Positions 1 to 7,742 of a DNA stretch of 64,000 nt are shown in pieces (position 1 is the stretch's first letter; each line of letters begins with the position of its first letter). Source of the DNA: JBFGFX01 sp965232455 (lineage in GTDB: Bacteria > Pseudomonadota > Gammaproteobacteria > Steroidobacterales > Woeseiaceae); contig OZ246981.1 in assembly GCA_965232455.1 (NCBI GenBank), positions 3,224,001-3,288,000 of the forward strand, given 5' to 3'. The notes beneath the pieces were generated by a model. It worked only from the letters and a program-made list of their open reading frames with translations. It was not told the DNA's origin and did not search any database. The position numbers were made by a program, and so were the translations under genes.

Positions 1-773
1 CCGAACACGCGCCACGCAGGCACGAGGTAGAGAAGCATGCCCGCGATCCCCGCCAATACCGCAATGAGATTGAGGTTGTCCGACAGCAACCAGAGCAGCT
101 TTTGCAAACGATCGGGCTCCGCGACGAACCCCTTGGGCCAGGCCACGACGATCGTGAGGCCCTCGTGCGGGTTCAGCGCGGACGTCGATCGAAACGTTGC
201 GCGCCGACCCTCGGAACCGCTGACGACCTTCTTGCCTTGCTGTCCCATCAGGCCGGTGTATGCGGCTGCTTCGAGGATCTCGGGGTCACCGTCGAAGTCC
301 AGTTCAACGGTTGCCCCGGCGTCGTCGATCGGGAAAGCCCAATCGTGACCGGTCACGTTCCAGTACAACTCGTCGTGACCTTCAAAGTAGCCCAGCATCC
401 GATCCGCGCGATAGCGAAACACATAGGTATGAACGCCGTCCGGCAGCAACCGGTCGGCGCTGCCGAAATACGTGCGTACCCCGTTCCGGTTTTTCTCGGA
501 AAAGTAGTCCTCGGCCGATCCGTTACGCAATACCGACAGGGGCTCGTAGACGACCTCTACGGTATTGCCGTAGGCATCGCTGTAGCGGGTTGGAAAATCC
601 CGATAGATGCCGCGCCGAATCTGCCGGCCTTCCGACCGAACCGTGATGGTCTCGGTGACTTCGATCCAACCGGCCCGGGCCACTTTGACGTCGCTCTGGA
701 ACTCCAGTATGCGCTCGTCGGCCACGGCAGAAACCGATAATAAAAGCACAACCCCGAGCAAGAGCCGCCTCAT
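1..773 (-). CDS. DUF2207 domain membrane protein (N-terminal part, cut by window edge)
   Basis: Reading leftward from an ATG at 773, the frame stays open for 257 codons to the window edge, so only the N-terminal part is present. It opens with a signal peptide (MRRLLLGVVLLLSVSAVADE) and continues with a beta-rich periplasmic domain carrying the DUF2207 signature RRGIYRDFPTRY near residues 52-63. A hydrophobic helix lies close to the edge (SDNLNLIAVLAGIAGMLLYL). DUF2207 proteins are predicted membrane proteins of unknown function that are very often encoded beside LemA. Here the start codon overlaps the lemA stop as ATGA, so the two are almost certainly co-translated. The C-terminal membrane region and Gly-rich tail usual in the family would lie outside the window. 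Confidence 0.85.
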   Translation of the reverse strand, partial: MRRLLLGVVLLLSVSAVADERILEFQSDVKVARAGWIEVTETITVRSEGRQIRRGIYRDFPTRYSDAYGNTVEVVYEPLSVLRNGSAEDYFSEKNRNGVRTYFGSADRLLPDGVHTYVFRYRADRMLGYFEGHDELYWNVTGHDWAFPIDDAGATVELDFDGDPEILEAAAYTGLMGQQGKKVVSGSEGRRATFRSTSALNPHEGLTIVVAWPKGFVAEPDRLQKLLWLLSDNLNLIAVLAGIAGMLLYLVPAWRVF

Positions 774-1333
774 TCGACGCCTCCGAGATTCACCAGAGGC
801 ACCGCGGCAACGTCGTCCGACGACTTCTGAAAGTACTCACGCGGCTCGAAGCCGAACCAATTCGCAACGATGTTGTTCGGCACCGTCTCGATACGGGTGT
901 TCAATTCACGCACCGATCCGTTGTAGTAACGGCGGGCGAACTGCAGGTAGTCCTCGGTCTCGACCAGCTCGGCCTGAAGATTGAGAAAATTCTCGTTTGC
1001 CTTGAGATCGGGATACTGCTCCGCCAATGCGATTAGGCGATTGATGCCCTCACTAAGGCTCGCCTCTGCTTCACCGAGTCTGCCGACGGACGTGACCCGC
1101 ATCGCCTCGGCGCGCAGTGTCGTTATCGTTTCGATCGTGGCGCGCTCGTAGTCGGCGTACTGATCGACCACTTTGACGAGCTGCGGGATCAGGTCGTGAC
1201 GCCGTTGCAGCTGGACGTCGATGTCGCTCCAGGCTCCGTCGACACGGTTACGGGCACGGATCAGGCGGTTGTAGGCGACGGCGATCAGCACCGCGATCAG
1301 CGTCAGGAACGCGACAAACCAGATCACGAGCAA
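770..1333 (-). CDS. lemA: LemA family protein
   Basis: A 187-residue protein of normal LemA length. It has one N-terminal membrane helix (residues 3-22) followed by the family's helical bundle, with the typical stretches RARNRVDGAWSDIDVQLQRR and RRYYNGSVRELNTRIE and the late motif FGFEPREYF. LemA proteins are inner-membrane proteins with a soluble helical domain; their biochemical role is not settled. The gene overlaps the downstream DUF2207 gene by 4 nt, the standard LemA-DUF2207 pairing. No metalloprotease (HtpX-like) partner is visible inside the window. Confidence 0.93.
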   Translation of the reverse strand: MLVIWFVAFLTLIAVLIAVAYNRLIRARNRVDGAWSDIDVQLQRRHDLIPQLVKVVDQYADYERATIETITTLRAEAMRVTSVGRLGEAEASLSEGINRLIALAEQYPDLKANENFLNLQAELVETEDYLQFARRYYNGSVRELNTRIETVPNNIVANWFGFEPREYFQKSSDDVAAVPLVNLGGVE

Positions 1334-1349
1334 GCGCCTGTGCGACGTT

Positions 1350-1796
1350 TTAGTCCGCGCCGGGACGTATGCTGACGTCGTCGCCTATCGAGACCTCGCC
1401 GCCGCGGAGCACGGTACAGCAGACGCCGCCGCGCCAATCGGGCGTCAGCGCCTGCTTGAGGCCGGTGTGCTGCTCGTCCATTCGTGAACACGGCGCCGTT
1501 TCGACTTCAACTCTCAGGGTTACGTCGCCAATCTGAATGACGCTGCCCGCGACCCTCGGCAGATCGACGCCTTCGACAAGCAAGTTTGCCCGCCGCGTCG
1601 TCCACAGCAGCTTTTCACCGACTTCCGCACACACCTCGTCCCACACGTCGGAGGAAATCAGCGTCACCTGACGTTTCCTGGACCGGCCGCGGAAATCTCT
1701 CGAAACCCCGGCGTCTTCGCTGATCGCCACCGTGTCGAGCAACTCCATTGGAGCGCGCGTCGTTTCGCGCCTTGCGATTCCGGTGAGTTTTCCCAT
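1350..1796 (-). CDS. MOSC domain-containing protein
   Basis: A 148-residue stand-alone MOSC (molybdenum cofactor sulfurase C-terminal) domain. Supporting features are the N-terminal beta strand with GKLTGIARR, the conserved arginine segment DFRGRSRKRQVTLIS, and the late block TAPCSRMD...LTPDWRGGVCCTVLRGG containing the conserved cysteine. Such small MOSC proteins are thought to bind or transfer molybdenum cofactor or sulfur in the cytoplasm, but most have no proven substrate. It lies 16 nt upstream of lemA on the same strand, so it may be the first gene of that transcript. The window also encodes two molybdopterin oxidoreductases (SoxC-like and MsrP), both far away. Confidence 0.85.
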   Translation of the reverse strand: MGKLTGIARRETTRAPMELLDTVAISEDAGVSRDFRGRSRKRQVTLISSDVWDEVCAEVGEKLLWTTRRANLLVEGVDLPRVAGSVIQIGDVTLRVEVETAPCSRMDEQHTGLKQALTPDWRGGVCCTVLRGGEVSIGDDVSIRPGAD

Positions 1797-1882
1797 GATG
1801 ACTCCGAAGAAACGGTGGACGGCGCATTGTAGCGAAGGATGCGAATCAATTCCGCGAACGCTGCGGTATCGGTTGATGGGTA

Positions 1883-1973
1883 CCGCCCGTCAGCACGGGC
1901 TCCTACCGCGTTGCGGAGCCCACTCCGGAACGTCGCCACTGGTTTTTCCAGGAGCTCGTCCCGACGAGCGACC
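1883..1973. repeat. Inverted pair of REP elements (BIME-like), copy 1
   Basis: Two REP units face each other in the 227-nt gap between the MOSC and DUF3570 genes. The unit at 1949-1973 reads rightward: a degenerate head (CAGGA) followed by the perfect hairpin GCTCGT-CCCG-ACGAGC and GAC. The unit at 1883-1906 reads leftward: GTAGGA followed by the perfect hairpin GCCCGT-GCTG-ACGGGC. The same layout recurs at 18630-18707. A GTAG head plus short palindrome is the organisation described for REPs mobilised by RAYT (TnpA-REP) proteins; no such gene lies in this window. The pair sits upstream of the leftward MOSC gene and downstream of the leftward DUF3570 gene. Confidence 0.8.
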
Positions 1974-2023
1974 GGGATCAGACAATCAAGGCCAATCCGC
2001 GGTCCGCGGGTGACGCGCTGACT

Positions 2024-3163
2024 TCAGTACCAGAAGGAAATGAACACCTGGATCACGTTGCTGTCCATCGAGAAAAGCGGCTCTTCGCCAACGGGCCCGC
2101 CGAGAGTCAGATCACGAAACTCCTCGTAGTCGATCGTCAGAAAGTCGTACGAGAAGGTGACGGAACCCCTGTCGATGAAGTTCCAGCCGTTGTCGAGAAA
2201 CTCGTACGTCGCCATTAACTTGACGGTGCTGCTGGTCAGCGGGCTGAGCTCTTTGTCGCGACCGCGGAAATTGGTTGCCTCGGACCGGGAAAAGATGTCG
2301 CGGAAAAAATGCGCGCCGGTCTGATCGTGAAATCGGTATTTGGCCTCGAACGTCCAGTCTCTCCACGGATGTATATAGGTGAGCGACGCCGTGTGCGAAA
2401 CGATGTCCCAGGTATCGGTATAAAAGCGATATTCACCCTGAACGGCGGCGCGGTACGGCAAAAAGTAGCGCGCGCGAACGCCGAGCGCGTTTGACGTACG
2501 TGTGCTCGGATACAGCTCCGGTTCGTAGGCATAACCTCGCGGCTGACCCGCGTCCGCGTAACGCACCGAACGATACGGGTTGTTCAGGAAGCCCTCGTCG
2601 GTAATCGTCTCGAAATTCAGGCTCGTGATCAGATTGCGCGTGAAAATCTGCGTCAGCCCGAGACCGTAGTGCTGGCGCCTGTTTTCGCGCTCGAACCCGG
2701 GGTCGTCGGATCTGCCGACAACGTCGTCGCCGTAGGCGTAAGACAGCGACAGGGTGGTCAAGTCACCGAACATGTCCTGGCTGACTGCGAAACTGTAGGT
2801 CGTCGCGTCAAAATCGCTTTCGACGCTGCTCGTGTAGTTCGTCGTGATGGTCGTATTGCCGCGTAGGTAATCCATGCCCAACGACCATTGTGTGCGCTCC
2901 TCGGTGTAGGGACTTGCCGTCGTCACCACGTCGATCGACGCCGAGCTGACCATGTCGACGTAATAATTGCCGACGAACGAGGTGCTTTTGCCGACTTGCT
3001 TGCGGACCAGCAGCGACGGACCGTCGATCTGAACGCCGCCCCCTTCGTAGAGGTGGTACAGCACGTCGGTGCGATCGTCCGGCAACACGCCGGCCGAGGC
3101 CGTCTGACCGGACGCCAGCAACGCCGCGGTGAACAGAAGGACCAGTTGTCGTCGCAACATCAT
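2024..3163 (-). CDS. DUF3570 outer-membrane beta-barrel protein
   Basis: A 379-residue protein with a signal peptide (cleavage after QTASAG) and then alternating aromatic beta strands (for example TSFVGNYYVDMVS, TTLSLSYAYGDD, YRAAVQGEYRFYTDTW). It ends in an aromatic residue (VIQVFISFWY), the usual outer-membrane targeting signal. The pattern and its position directly after a DUF4266 gene identify it as DUF3570. In other bacteria DUF3570 and DUF4266 genes are often found with ApbE (flavin transferase) and thioredoxin-like genes; neither adjoins it here. It is the last gene of a five-gene leftward run and is probably the porin or anchor component. Function unproven. Confidence 0.85.
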   Translation of the reverse strand: MMLRRQLVLLFTAALLASGQTASAGVLPDDRTDVLYHLYEGGGVQIDGPSLLVRKQVGKSTSFVGNYYVDMVSSASIDVVTTASPYTEERTQWSLGMDYLRGNTTITTNYTSSVESDFDATTYSFAVSQDMFGDLTTLSLSYAYGDDVVGRSDDPGFERENRRQHYGLGLTQIFTRNLITSLNFETITDEGFLNNPYRSVRYADAGQPRGYAYEPELYPSTRTSNALGVRARYFLPYRAAVQGEYRFYTDTWDIVSHTASLTYIHPWRDWTFEAKYRFHDQTGAHFFRDIFSRSEATNFRGRDKELSPLTSSTVKLMATYEFLDNGWNFIDRGSVTFSYDFLTIDYEEFRDLTLGGPVGEEPLFSMDSNVIQVFISFWY

Positions 3164-3199
3164 GCGTTCGCCATCCCGAGCCGTTCGTACGGCGACCGA

Positions 3200-3442
3200 T
3201 CAGTTGCAGCCGCAGCCGCCGCCGGCCGCGCCCTCACCGCCGCGAGCGCCTTCCCGAGCCTCATAGACGTGGTACAGGTAAGCGGTAGACACCGGGTGGG
3301 CGTCGAGAAACATGATGGGATCCGCCAGCCTGTCACGTTCGTAAGGCTTTACCCATGGCTCGACGCTACCGCAGGCGGACAGCCCGCCGAGGAACGCCAG
3401 GGCCAGTACGACTCTGGTAAATCGATCAATCGTCATATCCAT
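3200..3442 (-). CDS. DUF4266 small lipoprotein
   Basis: An 80-residue protein with lipobox LSAC and the DUF4266 pattern WVKPYERDRLADPIMF, followed by a central HPVSTAYLYHVYEAREGARGG stretch and the Cys/Gly-rich end GGGCGCN. The second ATG (3436) has a GGAG seven bases upstream and is an equally likely start. In this family the conserved Cys-containing tail is thought to be functionally important, possibly for metal or cofactor contact; that is inference. It is encoded 36 nt upstream of the DUF3570 barrel, its usual partner, and is probably an outer-membrane-anchored periplasmic accessory. Confidence 0.85.
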   Translation of the reverse strand: MDMTIDRFTRVVLALAFLGGLSACGSVEPWVKPYERDRLADPIMFLDAHPVSTAYLYHVYEAREGARGGEGAAGGGCGCN

Positions 3443-3488
3443 ACTCCAAGCTTATTCGACACCCCTGTCTCGAACCGTGACCCCTGCC

Positions 3489-4175
3489 TCAGAAGAACAT
3501 CGTGAAGCCGAGATGCCCTTCCATGTTGTGCGTGGTCTTGTCCTCACCGAGGATGTCGATGTCAAACAGGTGGTCGCGCACGTCCAGATGGATCGCCAGC
3601 GAATCCGTCAACAAAAATCGATAACCGGCCCCAAAATTGACGGTGAAACGGTCATCGCCCGCAAACGTGGTCGAACCAAGGCCGGCGATGAGATAAAGGT
3701 TGGTATTGAACGCGCGGCCTTCCCCAAAAAAAACCTCGCCGGGCAGGATATTGTAGCCCAGGCTCAGGTTGTAATACGTGAACGTCCGGTCGTCGTCGGA
3801 AAGAATTGGAGCGCCGCCGCTCAGGCGCTCGAAGCTCGTCAGGCCAGCCTCGGATTGGCCGGCCGTGCCTTCGACGAAAAAACCCTCGGTAACGTGGTAC
3901 GCGAGCCGAACCCCGTAGACGACCTCGGACTCGAAGTCTTCGATGCTCATGATCCCGCCGAACAGGCCGATCTCGAAGTCCTCGGTATCGATCTCGGGCT
4001 CCTTGATCTCACGCCGCTCCACCTCCGGCTCGATGACCTGCCCCGGATCCTCGGCGGACGGGGGCGCCGTGGATTCCTGCCCGAAGCCAAACAGATTTTT
4101 GGTCGCAGCGCAGCCGGAAAGCCCAAAGGCCATGATTGGCAATGCTAGAAAAAGAATGCGAAACCGACTTTCCAT
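3489..4175 (-). CDS. Outer-membrane beta-barrel lipoprotein
   Basis: A 228-residue protein with lipobox LSGC (Cys at residue 22), an acidic Pro-rich linker (about residues 35-65), then an eight-strand-sized beta-barrel domain: FEIGLFGGIMSIEDF, VVYGVRLAYHVTEGFFVEG, TFTYYNLSLGYNILPGEVFF. It ends in Phe (GFTMFF). It resembles the outer membrane beta-barrel family recorded as TIGR04565 and OmpA-like small barrels, but I recognise no specific function. Its start overlaps the end of the SH3-barrel gene by 31 nt, indicating translational coupling. The C-terminal segments of this protein and the SH3-barrel neighbour look alike (YRFLLTDSLAIHLDVRDHLF versus FRFYATRRFILRAEYKSYVV), so they may be diverged duplicates. 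Confidence 0.75.
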   Translation of the reverse strand: MESRFRILFLALPIMAFGLSGCAATKNLFGFGQESTAPPSAEDPGQVIEPEVERREIKEPEIDTEDFEIGLFGGIMSIEDFESEVVYGVRLAYHVTEGFFVEGTAGQSEAGLTSFERLSGGAPILSDDDRTFTYYNLSLGYNILPGEVFFGEGRAFNTNLYLIAGLGSTTFAGDDRFTVNFGAGYRFLLTDSLAIHLDVRDHLFDIDILGEDKTTHNMEGHLGFTMFF

Positions 4176-4954
4176 TCCTCTACTTCCTCGTTGTCGTCGC
4201 GACTGGTGAATACCACGTAACTCTTGTATTCGGCTCTCAAGATGAAACGCCGCGTTGCATAAAACCGAAAACCGCCGCCCGCGTGGGCAATCTGATCGGT
4301 GCGGTCCTCACCCTGAACAATGGTTGATTTGGGTTCCGTGCGGATAACTCCGGCACCCAGGGTAAAAAACGGTGAAATACGCCAATCCGGCCAGGTCTCG
4401 TGGATGACGTTGACGCTGCCCATCCAACCGTTCGAGAAGTTACCGAGTATTTGTGAACCCCAAAGCTCGACGCCGACATTGGGGTTGAGGGAGTACGCTC
4501 CGTACACCGAAACGATGTTTGCACCGCCGAAATCGCCAGCCAAAACACCGAGCTCCCAGCGGGAGTTCGTGAAATCGCTCTGATTCGCGGCCTCGAAGTC
4601 GATATTCTGACCATCCGGTTGCAGCGTGTTCTCCATCTGATCACGGTCGACCCAGCCTTCCTTGCCGTTGGGCGTCCGCACCAGAAACCAATCGGTCCTG
4701 CGCTTCAGGATGTCGACCGTTTCACCCCGGTCGACAACGTAGAACTTCGGATAGCCGATCCCTGGCCCGGTCCGCATCTCCAGATACGGATCCGCCACCG
4801 AGACGGTCACGTATCGCTCGGCGGCGAACGCAGATGGTGCGGATATCGCCAGGCTCAAACCAAGCCATAGGGCGATAAACCGACCAAAACTAATTGATCG
4901 GGGCGTCGAAGGGGTTGTTGTAATACTGCGCTCCGACATCCAGCCATTCCGCAA
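4145..4954 (-). CDS. SH3-domain plus beta-barrel outer-membrane protein
   Basis: A 269-residue protein. A signal peptide (ALWLGLSLAISAPSAFAAE, about residues 28-46) is followed by a bacterial SH3 domain at about residues 46-108, with the typical LEMRTGPGIGYPKFYVVDRGETVDIL and WFLVRTPNGKEGWVDRDQ. A small beta-barrel then runs to the terminal Phe. SH3b domains usually bind peptidoglycan or peptides, so the protein may tie the barrel to the cell wall. The annotated start lies inside the upstream gene by 65 nt and gives an unusually long n-region; the second Met (4939) is also possible. It sits between the cytochrome lipoprotein gene and the barrel lipoprotein gene, overlapping both. Confidence 0.75.
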   Translation of the reverse strand: MRNGWMSERSITTTPSTPRSISFGRFIALWLGLSLAISAPSAFAAERYVTVSVADPYLEMRTGPGIGYPKFYVVDRGETVDILKRRTDWFLVRTPNGKEGWVDRDQMENTLQPDGQNIDFEAANQSDFTNSRWELGVLAGDFGGANIVSVYGAYSLNPNVGVELWGSQILGNFSNGWMGSVNVIHETWPDWRISPFFTLGAGVIRTEPKSTIVQGEDRTDQIAHAGGGFRFYATRRFILRAEYKSYVVFTSRDDNEEVEEWKVGFAFFF

Positions 4955-7631
4955 TCAAGCGTTTCTCCGCGTCTGATAAATACCCGTCGTGACTTTGACC
5001 GGCCTCGAATCCGGAGAAGAACCGATTCGAGGCGTTTGCCCCAGCCGTACTCATTGACGGCCCGACCTGTACCGGCTGGATGATCGGCAACCCGGTTACC
5101 GGATCGATCCCAACCTCCTCCGTCAGCGTAATCAGATTCCCGTTGGCATCGAGGGTTAGCGCCTCGTCGCCGGACATAAGTTCCTGATAAGAGTTGAAAT
5201 GATCAGGCTCTAAATCGGAAATGCCGTCGGTCAGGTCGAGCTGTCCCGCCGGCACGATCGTCGCGCCGGCCAGATCCACAGTATTATGACAATTGGTGCA
5301 AGTGTTTGTGACGGGCTGCCCATTTTGATCAAGAACTGGCATACCGAATGCATCCAGCACCGGCCGCGGGCTTGCCCAGAGCGGGTGAATGATCGTTTCG
5401 TAGTTGATCACTATGCGGCAGTTTGCCGACCACTGACCGGTCGGGGGGATGCACGTCGTTGCGGTCGGCGGTACGGTTTGCAGCCCGTCGAGACCGACGT
5501 AATCGTATTGGAACGGCGCATCCGGCGCGCGGCCGGCTTTTGTCTCGTCGGTCCAGACGTCGGTGAAACGAAGGTTTACCGACGGTTCAATCGAGGAGCA
5601 ATTGTCGGTACCGCAGCTGATGCGAGCGCGCACCTCGGCCATCGTTTCGCCGACTTCTCCGACGAACAACGCGTCGACCGTGCTCGGATAAAAGGAAACG
5701 CCCGCGGTCGCCGCTCCCGTCCATGCTGAATCGAACGCGTCGTAACGCCCGTGCGACAAGCCCGAGTTGCCGACATGGCAGCCGCTACACTCCAGCAATT
5801 GCCCGGGGCGCACCTGCAGCCAGTTTTGGTGCCGCGCCGAAATGCGGCGACCGTCGGCGTCCAGAATACTGATGCCGAACGCGACGTTGGCGGGCACTTT
5901 CACCATCACCGAACCGTCCGGTTCGATTGGCACGTAGCCGAGAATCTCGCGCATGCCCTGCGCCGTGCTTACGCCGAAAGCGGTGTCGTCGATGTCCAGC
6001 GTATCCTCATCGGGCATCGACACCGGCTTGACGATTCGGAGGAATCTGGCCGGGCGAGCGTCGGCGGCCGTCACGGACGGATCGGCAAGTGCGTTGATAT
6101 CCGCAACCGCGCCGCCGTCAAAGTCATACACGCTGCGAATGCTGATCACGCCCGCCGATTCGCTGACGAGATCGGGGTCCGCGGCAAAATTGTTGACGCT
6201 GTCGAGTATCACGGGCGGCGCCGGCCGCGGATCGGCCGAAACGACCTCGGTGAACATGAATCCGTCTTCCGGCGGCACGACCGGCGCCTGCGTATCGTCA
6301 CGCGGATCGTACATCCAGATGCCGTAGATCGGATCGGCCGGCTCGTACAGCGGATTGGCCAGGTTCTCCGTGGTGCAGGGATAGAAGACCGCGGGCGGCG
6401 CCGTCGCCGGATCGACCGCGGGATCCGGGATGTCCGTGAGGCGGCATTGGCTCCAGCTTACAAGCAGTCGTCCCGTGCCGTCCTGAATCGGATAAACGGA
6501 CGCGTACCTGCCGCCCGGGGACGGGGCGTCCGCCTCGGTCGACACCGGATTGACGGTAGCGGCGCTTTGCGCCGGGCCCGTCATGCCCGGATTGTCCCGC
6601 GTCGGCTGCGTGTTTTCGACGTAGGTGGGCGTGTCGATGACGATGAGGTCGCCACCGCCGTCCGTGTCGGTGAATGGCCGCACGAGCGCCATGATCCGGC
6701 CGTCTTCGAGCTCGCGCGGCTGCATGAACTGGACGGTTTCACCGTTGGTGCCGGTATCGTGACTTTCGTTGCCGTAAAGCAGCTCCAGCGAGGAGCCGTC
6801 GGGATTCATCCGATACAGGTTGACCGCGTTGTTTCCTGGGGCATTGTCCCAACGGCTGAATACGACCTGGCCGTTCGAGAGCACCGACGGATCGAAATCG
6901 TGGCTTTGGTTGTACGACACCTGTTCGACGCCGGTGCCGTCCGAATTCATCACGTGCAGGACGAAGGCCGGCTCGTTGTCGTTTTCATCCTGTGCGGAGT
7001 ACTGCGGCTTGCCTTCATCGAGCAATACCGCTTTCGAGCGAATCTGGCGCGTCGAGCTGAACAGGATACGGCCGTCCGGCAGGTAGTGCGGCGACACGTC
7101 GTGGCCGATTTCCGACGTCAGGTCGGACGCGATGACGCGCCGGAGGTTGGAGTCCTCGATGACGTATTCCCAGATGTTCCACGTGGGTTGGTCTTCGTCG
7201 TCCAGGTCCAGGCCCATGTCGACCGGACCGCGCATGGCAAACAGAATCGTCGAACCGTCGTAGGAAATTTCGACGTCGCGGACCGCGTATTGACCCTGCG
7301 TGAGATCACCGGTGATATTCACCGCTTCGGTGCTGGGCGACGCGCGGTCACGAAAGTACAGGTCCGCCCCAAATTGAAACGTGATCATGTCGCGAAGATC
7401 GGACTGCTCGAACTCACCGTCATCATCGACAGGCAGGGGGGCCCTGACGTAGGCGATCGGAAAGTCGATGACTACCGGATCGGAGTCCTGGCCGTCACCG
7501 ATGCTGACGCCGTCGCCGCTGCTGCACGCTGCAATCAGAACCGAAACGCACAGAACCGCCGATGACCGTTTTACGATTTCCCCGGCGAGCGTTCCGATCC
7601 TGTTTTCAAACTTCTGCGTCATAACTTTCAT
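4890..7631 (-). CDS. PD40 beta-propeller lipoprotein with two c-type haem motifs (HzsA-like)
   Basis: About 913 residues from the ATG at 7631, chosen because AGGTGG lies five bases upstream and the signal sequence then fits a lipoprotein (lipobox LIAAC at about residues 32-36). An upstream in-frame extension to 7742 exists but has no better start. The N-terminal half contains repeated TolB/PD40-type propeller blades (DVEISYDGSTILFAMRG, DVSPHYLPDGRILFSS, DPSVLSNGQVVFSRWD). The C-terminal half has CSGCH near residue 614 and CTNCH near residue 776, two covalent haem-attachment sites. This arrangement is seen in large proteins annotated as hydrazine synthase alpha subunit-like, but nothing here indicates anammox chemistry. 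It is the first gene of a leftward five-gene run of exported proteins. Likely an extracytoplasmic electron-transfer or oxidase protein with unknown substrate. Confidence 0.8.
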   Translation of the reverse strand: MKVMTQKFENRIGTLAGEIVKRSSAVLCVSVLIAACSSGDGVSIGDGQDSDPVVIDFPIAYVRAPLPVDDDGEFEQSDLRDMITFQFGADLYFRDRASPSTEAVNITGDLTQGQYAVRDVEISYDGSTILFAMRGPVDMGLDLDDEDQPTWNIWEYVIEDSNLRRVIASDLTSEIGHDVSPHYLPDGRILFSSTRQIRSKAVLLDEGKPQYSAQDENDNEPAFVLHVMNSDGTGVEQVSYNQSHDFDPSVLSNGQVVFSRWDNAPGNNAVNLYRMNPDGSSLELLYGNESHDTGTNGETVQFMQPRELEDGRIMALVRPFTDTDGGGDLIVIDTPTYVENTQPTRDNPGMTGPAQSAATVNPVSTEADAPSPGGRYASVYPIQDGTGRLLVSWSQCRLTDIPDPAVDPATAPPAVFYPCTTENLANPLYEPADPIYGIWMYDPRDDTQAPVVPPEDGFMFTEVVSADPRPAPPVILDSVNNFAADPDLVSESAGVISIRSVYDFDGGAVADINALADPSVTAADARPARFLRIVKPVSMPDEDTLDIDDTAFGVSTAQGMREILGYVPIEPDGSVMVKVPANVAFGISILDADGRRISARHQNWLQVRPGQLLECSGCHVGNSGLSHGRYDAFDSAWTGAATAGVSFYPSTVDALFVGEVGETMAEVRARISCGTDNCSSIEPSVNLRFTDVWTDETKAGRAPDAPFQYDYVGLDGLQTVPPTATTCIPPTGQWSANCRIVINYETIIHPLWASPRPVLDAFGMPVLDQNGQPVTNTCTNCHNTVDLAGATIVPAGQLDLTDGISDLEPDHFNSYQELMSGDEALTLDANGNLITLTEEVGIDPVTGLPIIQPVQVGPSMSTAGANASNRFFSGFEAGQSHDGYLSDAEKRLIAEWLDVGAQYYNNPFDAPIN

Positions 7632-7742
7632 AAAGCCACCTAAGTCCCTAAAGGTGCGAGCTTGCCCAGTCTCGTTGCACGGTACGTCGACCTCCTGAGC
7701 AAACGGCGGCGAGCATCCTTGCTTCACGCCCTGTCTTGACAA

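Noticed and set aside
5751..7565. 604-residue plus-strand frame opposite the PD40 lipoprotein gene
   Set aside because: Arg/Val/His-rich antisense translation typical of the reverse strand of a GC-rich gene; no domain or start signal.
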